From Blattamonas nauphoetae (lineage: Eukaryota; Preaxostyla; Oxymonadida), in NCBI GenBank assembly GCA_033064195.1, contig JARBJD010000217.1, positions 1 through 64,000 on the forward strand: a stretch of 64,000 bases of DNA. The letters run 5' to 3'. Below are positions 30,254 to 39,900 of this stretch, piece by piece (within the stretch, counting starts at the first letter, position 1; every line of letters begins with the position of its first letter). Under the pieces are notes generated by a model that saw only the letters and a program-made list of their open reading frames with translations, made no database searches and was not told the origin of the DNA. A program made the translations under genes and the position numbers.

Positions 30254-33200
30254 ATGATTTCCACCTGGTTTTATATCGTTCATATCGCAGTGTACATTCA
30301 CTCAAACGCTGAATTTGACTCAAAGACGGCCATTTCGTTGAATTCAGTCAGATTCGACCAACACTCAAACGTTCTGAACATTCTGAAATCGACCACCCTG
30401 CCACTCAATGCAGCAAACTACCATGGCAGAAACACCCTGATCTCGAATCAACACTCCTCTCTTGTCGGAGAGGGCACGAACATTGTTCATTCTGACGAAC
30501 TGAAATGTTCAGAACAAAACGATACTCCCGATTTTACTCGCTCGGCAAGAACCGATTCGGAAATTGACATCTCTCCAATCATCCTGATCACGAACAGCAC
30601 GTTTTCGGTCTCAAAAGTGAATTTTTATGCCACTGAACCGAACCATTCTGTGGCGACGATCTTGGAATCTCGGTTGACTGTGGACGAATGTGTGTTGCAC
30701 TCGTCAGGGACGAACAGCCCAATCCTTGCGACTCTGAGCAGCTGTGGCGGAAGTGAAGTGAACATCATGAACACTCAACATGTTTCAGCGTCATCTGGGA
30801 CTCTACTTCCCTTCGTGCAACTTGCGAAATCACCCGAATCAAAAATTGACGTCTCGGCGGGAGCGACAGTGAATGGAGCCAATCTGGACATCAGCGAGAG
30901 CGATCTGTGTTTGGGAACTGGCCCGCTTGTGGACTTTGGGGAACTTGGGTCGCTGGCCGATGTGTCTGCGATTGTGTCGACGACGCTGACGAACACAGCC
31001 ATCGTGAACACAACAAGCTCGTCCGCCCCGCATGCCTTCGCTGCGCTCCCAACGATCTCGCAGAGTGTGATTGGGAGCTCGATTGCGCACAGCACGAACC
31101 ACTTCGCTGGAACCGCGACACTCAACGTGAACCACCCTCAACACTTCACCGCCCTCAACTCAACCGTACTGTCCTGCCACACCGCCCTCCAATCCAACGA
31201 AGACTACACAAACATGAACTACTCCTCTCGACTCTCAAAGACTGCCACATCGGGAACATTCACTCGCTGCCTGTTCAAAAACTGTTACACTGATTATTAC
31301 AGCGGCGGAGCTCTCTATCTCACGTCGAGGGAGACCATCTTCATCACAGAGTGCTCGTTTGCTGACTGCTATGTTACGTCGAGGGGCGACGAGTTTGGTG
31401 GAGCGGTTCACATTCATATGTATATCTCGAAAGGCGCCCAAACGACAATCACAAAGACGTCAGTCGCGAACTGTCGGGGTTACCAAGGATCGGCTGTGTC
31501 CATCACCAACCAAGAGTCAATCACGATCTCCGAGCTTGTTGTCGAGAATTGTTCGAACCCTGCCGAGCCTCATTACTATGGATACACTGGACTGGGTGCA
31601 CTTTATATTTCAGACACGAATACGTCTGTCGTTGTGTCTGACTCTGTCTTCTCGCACTGCCACAACGACCATGCTGGCGGTGTCTTTGTGAGCTCATCGA
31701 AAGCGACACACACATTCGAATCTCTCGCGTTCCGAGGCAGCTCGGTTGAGAAAGGAGACAACTCTCGTGATTTCGCGACCACTCTTGCTTCCTCTTCGGA
31801 GTTTGATTCGATGTTCTCGAACTGCGACTCAACGTCGTTTGGAGATGAGAAGCCACTCGTCGCAGTCGGAACGACTGACTACGATGGGAACTTGGACATC
31901 ACCCACAGCCTCCCTGACCTGATCGCTGGTGTCGCAAGCAAACAGAAACTCAGCATCGCTTCATTGTCTCTCACTGAAGACTCGACAGACTCTGGACTTG
32001 CCATTTGCAGTGTGACAGTGAATGAGACAGTGACTGGAACAATGTTCCTTCTGCTGGACAACTCGCTCGTGAGGAGTGGAACGACTTCAGCACCGACATT
32101 GCAGCGATTCGTGTGTGTGGAGTTCGACGAAGAAGGATCAACGACAGCGTCGACATCTGTGCTGTATGGACCAACAGGAATGCTGCAATCGTCGCTGAGC
32201 GATTATGTGATGATGACAGCATCGATGAAAGGATGGAGACTTTCGCCATCGGTTTCCATCGCGACATGTGCACTGAGCTCGACAGGAAACGAGATTGATG
32301 TGTCTGTGCATGGAACGAACATCGAGGATGGATCGTACGAAGTGGAGCTGAAGAAAGTGAGTGACGGCTCAATGAAAACACTCACTTTTGCTCGAAAGTT
32401 TGGACAACTGTTCTGTTCGGCCGTGGCATATCCCGAAAGCTCAGCGGAACTGGAATACGATACAGAATACAGTTTGGAGAGTGTGACATGGGAAGGACAT
32501 GTTCTGGATCGGATCATCGAGCCGAGTGTGTTCACAACTCCAGTGGCTCCTGCTCGTCTGAGTGGGATTGGAGAAGTGGTGTTCGCAGAAGGAAAGAATG
32601 AGGTGATTCTTCCATTCGTCTCTTCTGGACTGTCGCCGTCGACGAAATACAAAATGGTTGTGGATTCAGTTCCGAAAGGATCAGAAAAGTCGCATTCCCG
32701 CACGCTCACATTGACGACCGACAAGGATGGCTCGCTGGCCTCCTCGATTCAGACAGTTTATCCTTCAACGACGTCTCTGCTGTCGTTCGGAACAGAATAC
32801 AAAGTTCGGACGTTCGCTCTGTCATCAGGAACGTCGTTAATCGCTCTGGACTTGGTTGTGTTCTCGATCCCCGATGAACCGAGCAGATTGACAAGTGTTG
32901 CGATTTCGTACGAATCGAACGAGACTGTGGCTGTCCTCACCCTTTCTGGTCGTTTGCTTTCTCCACAAGACCACACGCTCTTCCTGACGAACTCCGCCGA
33001 CGACTCAGACACTCCCAAAATCCCGATTGCTTACTCGTCGACCGAATCTGGATCGTGGTCTGCCAAGCTCTCACTCGTCAATGCTCCTCTTCTGAAGTAT
33101 GGTCAGACATACGCCGTGACCGGATTGAAGATGGGTGGGGAGAGTGGAGAAGATGTGCTTGTCTATGGACCATTGACAGTGGCAGTGACGACAGAGCCAG

Positions 33201-36200
33201 CTGAGATCGACAACCTCTCGTTCGTGTTCGACGAAGGGACTCAAAGCACAGGAAAGCTGGTCTTCTCGACAGTCCGAATGCCTGTGTCGACGAACCTGGT
33301 TGTGACCGTTGAAGGCGAGAGCACGTTCAACCTGACTGGATATTTGACGTTTTCGAGTGCCGAGACTGGTTCAATCGCTGCGACGCTCTTTTCGACATCG
33401 AAGACGGTTCAGCTGGAATATGGGAAGACGTACACGATCTCGAAGATTGTTGAGTCTTCGTATTCGACAAAGAAAGAGGTGTTCTTCACTGGAAAGAGAG
33501 ACTTCACCATTCCGGCGGCTGATGCTCGTGTGGTGTCGTTGAAGTCGTCTGACTGGCTGGACGATGGACGAGGAATGACTTACACTTTTTACTCCGTCGG
33601 TCTTGCGAACGACGCATACGAAATGGAGTTGACCGACACGACAGCAGGATCGGAAAGTGATCCTGTTGCGAAAGTGACTCTCTCTGTGGGTGTGGATGAA
33701 GGGAGGCAGTTCGTGCAGGGCACAGCCTCGTTCTATCCCGAAGACACAGCGATCCTGAAATATTCCCACTCCTACAAAGTGACGAAGATCACCCGAGTGA
33801 GCTCCCCAACCGAACCAATCTTGGTCGACACGATCACCCTCTCTGTCGCCACCCAACAACCATCTATCATCGCTGTGACATGCGAAATACAGGCTGGCTC
33901 AAATGAAAAGAATCTAACCATCTCATACGAAGGAGTCGGGAAGTTCACCTCCTACTATTATCCTGTTTTTGAACGTGATGGAATATCAATCGAACTTACG
34001 TCAATTTCCTTCTATGGAACGACAACCACACAGATTGTCAACCTTTTCGGAAATACGACCAATCCGAGGATTGAGTATGGAAAAACGTACACACTGCAGA
34101 AGCTCAAAGCTTACGGAACATCAGCCGTTCCAGTTCTTTTGACTAAGACCTTCCAGATCGAAGTTCCAGCCGAGAAACCTCGTGTCGGATCGGTAGCTCA
34201 AACAAACTCGGCAGATGGATACAGCATGGCTCTGGTGTTCTCGACACGAGTGCTGGAGGATGGAGGAAACTATGACTTCGCTGTGAGTTCGTCTTCGCAT
34301 TCGGCTGTGCTCACTGCAACTGTGTCTGGATCGGGAGATTCACAAGTGGCGACAGTTGCTGTGTCTCTGAACGATGATGGGACAGGCGAGCTGTTCAACA
34401 ACGCAACCTACAAACTGAACTCCGTGACGAAAACAACATCCAAAGAGACTCAAAACGACGAGACTGAAATCCTCATCGAAAGCATCACAATCAAAACACC
34501 GATCATCACCCCGTCAATCTCAAACGTGTCGATCAGAATGGACACTGCCGACGGAGAACGAAGTGCCATCCTCCGTTTGGAAGGGTCGTATCTCAACCCA
34601 AGTGCCTATTCGTCTGTGTATGTCGGAGACACAACTCTCGCCTTTTTACTCAATTTCAACACATCGACGTGGTGTGAATTCTACATCAAAATCTACAACG
34701 AGTATTCTCCAAAACTTTCATATGGGAACAAATACACCATTACTCGAGTGTCAAATGAGGTTGACTGTGTCCTTCTCAAAACTCTGAGTTTTGAAGTGCC
34801 GGCAGAGAAGCCGCGATTGGCGTCTGCGAGTGTGACGAACTCATCCGATCATCTCTCCTGCACAATCACGTTCACAACACGTCTTCTCGAAAGTGGAGCG
34901 ACGTACAACATTCTCATGACAGGAACACCAACATCGGGGAGTGGGGCAGAACACACTGGTTATGTGACAGCAACTACATTTCTTGGTTCCAGTTCGCAAC
35001 AAGCAATCGCCACAGCTCGTCTGTCAGAAGATGGGAAGAACGCCGACCTCATCAACGGATACACGTATGTCCCAAAAGAAGTTGTAAAGACATCAGGAAA
35101 GACGGAAGCAAACATTATCATCGACAACTTCGTCGTCAAGACTGATCCCGGTGCTCCGAAAGTGACATCCGTGAAAGCATACTTCACTCCTGGGTACTAC
35201 GAACAGAATCTGACCATCGAATTTGGGGGATCAGGACTAAGCCATCTCAACAGCCAAAAAGTGCTCGTAAGTGATGGGACGAAAAGCTTCAATTTGAGTA
35301 GCTCCCTCTATTTCTATTCTGACTCCGGAGACTCCATCACTGCCGCTCTGACAGGCTATTCCGCTCAATTGGAGTATGGAAAGACGTACTCAGTTGTTAA
35401 AATCGAACCTTCATATTCAGGTGATGCACCAGCTCTCAAGGAAGGGTTGAAGTTCACAGTGCCAGAAGAGAATCCACGTTTGCTCAGCTTGTCCAAGCAG
35501 ACCAACGCGTCGGATGTGAAATCGACGATTCTGACGTTCAAAACAAGCAAGTTGGAGGATGATGAGGAATATGAAATCACATTCTCAGGGACTTCGTCAG
35601 CAGGGAGTCACACAGCAATTCTGAGAGTGGTTGCATCGACGACAAGTGGAACACAAACCGCAACAGGAACAGCGATCCTTTCGCCACCGAAAGAGGCGTC
35701 GATGTGGCATGGGATGACGTACACGCCAACGTCGATGAAGAAGGTGAATTCGGAGAATGAGGCGTCGTCGATTGTGGTCCACTCAATCACAGTTCGAACG
35801 CCAGATGACAATCGAAAGGTGTCGTCGTGTGGAGTTGGATTCACCGATCTCTCAGAAAAATCATTGAAAATCACACTGGGTGGAACAAATCTGCCCACAG
35901 ACTCCACATTCATCGTGACGATCGACGCAGCCACTCCATTCGATCTGAAAGCGAGAGGTAAGTTCTCGTCAGCGGATGAAGGATCGATCGTGGGGACGAC
36001 ATTCAAGAGAGGCCAAGCACCAGAACTGGAATATGGACAAACGTACACAATCAAGTCGATGCGATATGAAGCGAATGGAGCGCCAGTTGTCCTCTCTTCA
36101 AACTTGAAAATTGAAGTTCCCGAAGCCACAGGGCAGATTCTGGACGCGACATGCCAGTTCGATGTGTCATCGAGCACAGCGATTGTGACGCTGTACGGGA

Positions 36201-38110
36201 ACAACCTGAAGAACGCAGAAATGACAGTGGAAGTGTCTGACTCGAACGATAATCGGATCACATCGACAACGAAGACAGTTTTCAACGAGAACACGAAATC
36301 GCTCTCAGCGAGATTCGCGACCAGCGAAGAAGGGGAAGCGAACAGCCTGTTGTTCGGAGAATGGTACACCGTGAAGGTGGTTGGAGGAGGAGAGGAGGGA
36401 TCAATGCCTGTGTTCGATGGGGTGACATTCAAACTGAAGCACACGCCCACGATCAAACATGTTGAGTTTGAATTCACGAACAAGATGGGAACGAAAGCGC
36501 AGCTTGGACTGAGTGGGACAGACTTTCCTGACAACGAGGTGCTGACAGGAACACTGACAGGAGGAATGACGTTCGCTGTGACATGCAGCGACGATGACAC
36601 AGCCGTGTCAGAACCGATTGTGATTGGGTTTGCGAACACGTTGGAATACGCGACAGAGTATTCGTTTGTGTCGCTGACACTTCCTGGGGACGATTTCAAC
36701 ATGTTTGATGTGTCGTCATCGCACTTCGTGACGGATGCTCGACCAAGTCAGTCAGAGTTTGTGGTTTCGGAAGGAGACGAGGATGGGAAGGGATGTGGAG
36801 AAGAATGGAAGCCGTGTGGATCGATTGGGAAAGTGATTGAGCTGTCGGTTGAGTTGGGGATGAAAAACATTGCAGTGGATCTGAAAGGAGACATCAAGCA
36901 AGCAACACCACTGACGATTCCGGAACGATCATCATTGACACTTCAAAACTTCAGTTCGAGTTCGAGCACGCTCGTTGTGCCTCGAACAGCGAGTCAGGGT
37001 GAGAAGAAGGGTCTGGTGTCTGTTTACGAAGCCTCACTGACACTTCACAGATTGGACTTGAAAGTTAGTGGATCGACAAGTGTGAGCTGCGTTGTGTTTG
37101 GAATGGGAAGCACATTCGTCGTCGAACACTGCACTGTGCTCGTAGAGAGGACAGAACTGGGACAGGAAATGAACACGAATGAGGCTGTGTGCAGCTGGCA
37201 AACAGGCCTGTTCAACTTTGAGAAGTCGACCCTCAACTTCATCTCGTCGTCGTTCGAAGACGCGGAACAAGGTGTTGTTGCGATGGATGGAGGCTCTCTT
37301 GTTGTTCAGAACAGCGAGTTCCACGGAAACGGAAAGATGTTGGAGGACTTCCCATCGATGCGACAGAACGTGGAATGCCGAAACGAAGGAACGATCGACA
37401 TCACGACCACTCAGGCAACCGACGATGCGCTCTGGATTGCCGCAGACAACTGCACAGTTGTGAAGGATTCGATTGAAACGAAAGCTCCGATGTTTGTTCC
37501 CACATTCGACGTGAAAGCGACCAAAATTGAGTTCGACAAAGCGAACGACAAATTCGTTGTGAAGATGAAAGGCACGCTGCTGATTCCGTGTGGTCTGAAA
37601 CTGGATATTTTCGAAATGTTCCCGAACAAGACAGAAACAGGAAAACACAAACAGATCGAGCTGATCGGAGCAAACACAGCAGACTGGACGGAAACTGGGT
37701 TTGTAGCGACGATCCTGCACTCTGAACTGAAGCCTGATTTGGATGTGAAGCAAGACTGGCACATAGCACTGATCTTCGGACAGGATGTGCGCTCATCCGC
37801 GTCGATGAAGTTCAAGGACCGGACGAAGAAAGCAGCAGCGACAGTTGCGATTGTGGTTCCGATTGTGGTGGTGGTGCTGGTTTGTGTGGTGGTTGGATGC
37901 ATCGTCGGATGTGTGTGTGTGCGTCGTCGGGTTGCTCAACAGCACAAATACCAACAATATCAGAACAAGTCGTCAGTGGTTCGGACGCCATCGCAGGGAG
38001 ATCTGAGGGAAGGGGAGGATGTTGTGAAGTACGGGGGAGTGGGGGAGGACGAGTTCAGCAGAGGGTCTATCAATGCACCGGTCCTGGACATGGATGAAGG
38101 GAAGGATTAA
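30254..38110 (+). CDS. Giant type I membrane protein A (2618 aa)
   Basis: The frame is open from a GTG at 30191, but the ATG at 30254 begins a clear signal peptide (MISTWFYIVHIAVYIHS). Order of parts: beta-helix-like region (residues about 40-500, with CLFKNCYT and SVFSHCHNDHAGG), a dozen or more Ig/IPT-like repeats (about 690-2080) each with LEYGKTYTI and PAEKPRV-like marks, a Cys-containing GDEDGKGC...PC segment with further beta-helix, one membrane helix (about residues 2530-2556), and a tail of about 60 aa without a kinase. Many N-glycosylation sequons are present. It is almost identical to gene B at 46525-54381 over long blocks but differs in patches, for example 31210-31640 and 33880-34130. 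It is probably surface exposed. Confidence 0.87.
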   Translation: MISTWFYIVHIAVYIHSNAEFDSKTAISLNSVRFDQHSNVLNILKSTTLPLNAANYHGRNTLISNQHSSLVGEGTNIVHSDELKCSEQNDTPDFTRSARTDSEIDISPIILITNSTFSVSKVNFYATEPNHSVATILESRLTVDECVLHSSGTNSPILATLSSCGGSEVNIMNTQHVSASSGTLLPFVQLAKSPESKIDVSAGATVNGANLDISESDLCLGTGPLVDFGELGSLADVSAIVSTTLTNTAIVNTTSSSAPHAFAALPTISQSVIGSSIAHSTNHFAGTATLNVNHPQHFTALNSTVLSCHTALQSNEDYTNMNYSSRLSKTATSGTFTRCLFKNCYTDYYSGGALYLTSRETIFITECSFADCYVTSRGDEFGGAVHIHMYISKGAQTTITKTSVANCRGYQGSAVSITNQESITISELVVENCSNPAEPHYYGYTGLGALYISDTNTSVVVSDSVFSHCHNDHAGGVFVSSSKATHTFESLAFRGSSVEKGDNSRDFATTLASSSEFDSMFSNCDSTSFGDEKPLVAVGTTDYDGNLDITHSLPDLIAGVASKQKLSIASLSLTEDSTDSGLAICSVTVNETVTGTMFLLLDNSLVRSGTTSAPTLQRFVCVEFDEEGSTTASTSVLYGPTGMLQSSLSDYVMMTASMKGWRLSPSVSIATCALSSTGNEIDVSVHGTNIEDGSYEVELKKVSDGSMKTLTFARKFGQLFCSAVAYPESSAELEYDTEYSLESVTWEGHVLDRIIEPSVFTTPVAPARLSGIGEVVFAEGKNEVILPFVSSGLSPSTKYKMVVDSVPKGSEKSHSRTLTLTTDKDGSLASSIQTVYPSTTSLLSFGTEYKVRTFALSSGTSLIALDLVVFSIPDEPSRLTSVAISYESNETVAVLTLSGRLLSPQDHTLFLTNSADDSDTPKIPIAYSSTESGSWSAKLSLVNAPLLKYGQTYAVTGLKMGGESGEDVLVYGPLTVAVTTEPAEIDNLSFVFDEGTQSTGKLVFSTVRMPVSTNLVVTVEGESTFNLTGYLTFSSAETGSIAATLFSTSKTVQLEYGKTYTISKIVESSYSTKKEVFFTGKRDFTIPAADARVVSLKSSDWLDDGRGMTYTFYSVGLANDAYEMELTDTTAGSESDPVAKVTLSVGVDEGRQFVQGTASFYPEDTAILKYSHSYKVTKITRVSSPTEPILVDTITLSVATQQPSIIAVTCEIQAGSNEKNLTISYEGVGKFTSYYYPVFERDGISIELTSISFYGTTTTQIVNLFGNTTNPRIEYGKTYTLQKLKAYGTSAVPVLLTKTFQIEVPAEKPRVGSVAQTNSADGYSMALVFSTRVLEDGGNYDFAVSSSSHSAVLTATVSGSGDSQVATVAVSLNDDGTGELFNNATYKLNSVTKTTSKETQNDETEILIESITIKTPIITPSISNVSIRMDTADGERSAILRLEGSYLNPSAYSSVYVGDTTLAFLLNFNTSTWCEFYIKIYNEYSPKLSYGNKYTITRVSNEVDCVLLKTLSFEVPAEKPRLASASVTNSSDHLSCTITFTTRLLESGATYNILMTGTPTSGSGAEHTGYVTATTFLGSSSQQAIATARLSEDGKNADLINGYTYVPKEVVKTSGKTEANIIIDNFVVKTDPGAPKVTSVKAYFTPGYYEQNLTIEFGGSGLSHLNSQKVLVSDGTKSFNLSSSLYFYSDSGDSITAALTGYSAQLEYGKTYSVVKIEPSYSGDAPALKEGLKFTVPEENPRLLSLSKQTNASDVKSTILTFKTSKLEDDEEYEITFSGTSSAGSHTAILRVVASTTSGTQTATGTAILSPPKEASMWHGMTYTPTSMKKVNSENEASSIVVHSITVRTPDDNRKVSSCGVGFTDLSEKSLKITLGGTNLPTDSTFIVTIDAATPFDLKARGKFSSADEGSIVGTTFKRGQAPELEYGQTYTIKSMRYEANGAPVVLSSNLKIEVPEATGQILDATCQFDVSSSTAIVTLYGNNLKNAEMTVEVSDSNDNRITSTTKTVFNENTKSLSARFATSEEGEANSLLFGEWYTVKVVGGGEEGSMPVFDGVTFKLKHTPTIKHVEFEFTNKMGTKAQLGLSGTDFPDNEVLTGTLTGGMTFAVTCSDDDTAVSEPIVIGFANTLEYATEYSFVSLTLPGDDFNMFDVSSSHFVTDARPSQSEFVVSEGDEDGKGCGEEWKPCGSIGKVIELSVELGMKNIAVDLKGDIKQATPLTIPERSSLTLQNFSSSSSTLVVPRTASQGEKKGLVSVYEASLTLHRLDLKVSGSTSVSCVVFGMGSTFVVEHCTVLVERTELGQEMNTNEAVCSWQTGLFNFEKSTLNFISSSFEDAEQGVVAMDGGSLVVQNSEFHGNGKMLEDFPSMRQNVECRNEGTIDITTTQATDDALWIAADNCTVVKDSIETKAPMFVPTFDVKATKIEFDKANDKFVVKMKGTLLIPCGLKLDIFEMFPNKTETGKHKQIELIGANTADWTETGFVATILHSELKPDLDVKQDWHIALIFGQDVRSSASMKFKDRTKKAAATVAIVVPIVVVVLVCVVVGCIVGCVCVRRRVAQQHKYQQYQNKSSVVRTPSQGDLREGEDVVKYGGVGEDEFSRGSINAPVLDMDEGKD

Positions 38111-38309
38111 GGAGCAACACTCAACTTGTACTCATCTCGCATGAGCTCTCTTAATTTCTCTCCTGGATTCTTGTCGCTCTCCATTTAGTAACAAGACTAT
38201 CAATGTCAGACACTATGAATTCCGTTTTTTTTCATTTCATCATTCTTGATTTCGATCCCTCTTCGACTCAAATTTGGACAACCAAAATGGGAGTTTGTCC
38301 TTTGTAAAG

Positions 38310-38610
38310 TCTCTTCACAGGAAAGAGATAGAGATGAAAGAAATTTATGAAAGGAAGAAAACAATCAACCAATGAAAAGAGTGAGACGATCCAGGAACGA
38401 TGAAGTGAGATGGTGAGGAGAATGGAGATGGACACGTCATGGTCTGTAGTTTCTCCTTTCTAATATCGTCATTCCCCCAATCGTTCCCTTCCACAACTTG
38501 GCGTCAGTGTGACAGTATGAGGGACACACAAATCCATTCCAAGACGAACGAGTGGTTATCTGACAGCGATAGCAGGTTCTCGTTTCTTCGCCTCCTTCTG
38601 ACACCGCTTC
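38310..38610 (+). repeat. Three-copy flank repeat, copy 1
   Basis: GAGACGATCCAG..., GGAGAATGGAGAT, CCACAACTTGG and GTGTGAC...GAGGGACAC recur in the same order at 42810-43090. The first half also appears inverted at 46160-46330. It begins as 3' flank of gene A. No gene in it is recognised. Confidence 0.6.
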
Positions 38611-38704
38611 CCGACACTCCCTACAGCCGTCATCATCATCAAGTCCGGATCCTCCAACAGCGGAAGTGTCAACCGATTGAAGGACATGTGTCATTCAGGC
38701 ATCT

Positions 38705-39290
38705 TTAGTATGGCGACTCCCAACTAATGAAGTCTAAATCCACTCTGTTTGTCCGTTGGGGGGCCTCCAGATTCTTGAAATCGGTCGGTGGGGCGTATGT
38801 TAGTCCTATTCTAAGGCAAAAAATCGCTCTTCGCATGCTTTCATCCGCATTTTTCACCATCGTCCAGAATGTGAAGATCACTCGGGGCTGACTCTTCAGT
38901 GCATCGGTGTAGCTTGTGTGTTTCTTCCAATCTTCAACATCAATCTCGACCTTTCCACACACAATCTGCTCCAGATCTTTTGGGCTCAGAAGACGGAGGA
39001 CATGTTCCGGAATATGTGAGTGGAATTCCGACCGCATCGCTGTCAATATGGGTGAGGGAGAAGTCTGAGAGGCCCTTCGACAGGTCTCCAGCGACGATCG
39101 AGAAGTGGTGTTCGCACAGGTGCCGAATATCGCTTTCTGATGGAACCAGAATTTGATCCGGGAGAGTTTTGTGAATTGAGTGTTGTGAAGTGGGTTGTTC
39201 ACTTTGGAGTAGGTCTGGGTCACGTGGAGTGGAAATCTGCTGGCTCTGCAAAAGAGAGCAACAGTGCATCCAGAGAGGTGCTGACATCGA
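38705..39290 (-). pseudogene. Chimeric scrap: ARM-like fragment joined to HECT E3 C-lobe fragment
   Basis: From about 39290 to 39060, one frame gives ILVPSESDIRHLCEHHFSIVAGD, matching the middle of the ARM-like family (VLVPSEKYIWHLCVNRFSIIDGD). From about 39060 to 38715, another frame gives ILTAMRSEFHSHIPEHVL, LLSPKDLEQIVCGKVEIDVEDWKKHTSY, then FWTMVK and a PPTDFKNLE-like end. These are hallmarks of a HECT ubiquitin ligase domain before its catalytic Cys. The catalytic C-terminal part is absent. The right arm lacks this segment (homology jumps from about 45950 to 46030), so it was inserted in the left arm or lost from the right. Confidence 0.7.
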
Positions 39291-39499
39291 TTGATCAGGT
39301 CGTGAACAGAATATCGAATGTGTTTATTGATGCTGGAATGAATCCCTGCCTGGTGGAAGAACCGATTGGAGGCAGAAAATGCCGTTGGGCAAACGAAATC
39401 GTGGTGTGAATTCAGAGCCGACAAAGATCACTCACAAACAGTGTTTATTGTCCAAAAGATGTCACAAATAGTTCAAAATGTTCGCTGGTTCTTGCTTGA

Positions 39500-39900
39500 T
39501 TCTATCGACGCAGCGGAGCGTTCATGCCCTGCGCGTCGTTCAGAAGGATCGAGATGAAAACAATTCCGTCTCCGCAGGATCCAGCACCGTCGTTTCGCAG
39601 CTTTTCCTCAAACACATCTTCGATGCCCTCCATTCTCAACATTCGATACACTGTCTTCCATATCTGTCGCTCCTCTCCATTTGATATGTTCCATTTCTGC
39701 TGGATATCGTTTATTGTGTGCAGAAAACTAGAGATTGAGAGATCGTCTACGAAGAAAGAAAGACATCATCCGGATCCACAGAGTTGAGAAGGTTCAGCGC
39801 TTTCGCTTCCATAGACTCATCAAGTACAGGCTTGACATTCACAGTGGCAACAAGAGATCGAAAGACCTCCGCCTGTTCGGATTCAGATTCAAGCTTTTTT
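39500..39900 (-). pseudogene. Internally deleted ARM-like family gene
   Basis: This is the partner of 44834-45907 in the palindrome. The 3' end (YRMLRMEGIEDVFEEKLRNDGAGSCGD-like) is joined directly to the 5' part (VFRSLVATVN) with about 600 bp of the middle missing. The flank at 39425-39500 matches 45905-45960. It cannot encode a normal 357-aa protein. Confidence 0.7.

Larger units (their letters stand above)
25040..39900 (+). repeat. Left arm of a giant interrupted palindrome
   Basis: Genes and intergenic DNA here reappear in inverted order at about 44950-59570. Coordinate sums of matching points are 84,610 at the outer end (25105/59505, 26262/58348) and 84,635 from 29181/55454 through 38110/46525, so there are very few net indels over more than 13 kb. 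The left arm additionally carries the ARM/HECT scrap at 38705-39290 and has a deletion inside the ARM-like copy at 39500-39900. Confidence 0.9.

Noticed and set aside
35608-36702. 364-aa open frame antisense to gene A (also 47933-49027 in B and 17276-17812 in C)
   Set aside because: These lie opposite strongly coding giant genes, are low-complexity Ser/Val/Pro-rich, and follow the codon pattern of the sense strand.
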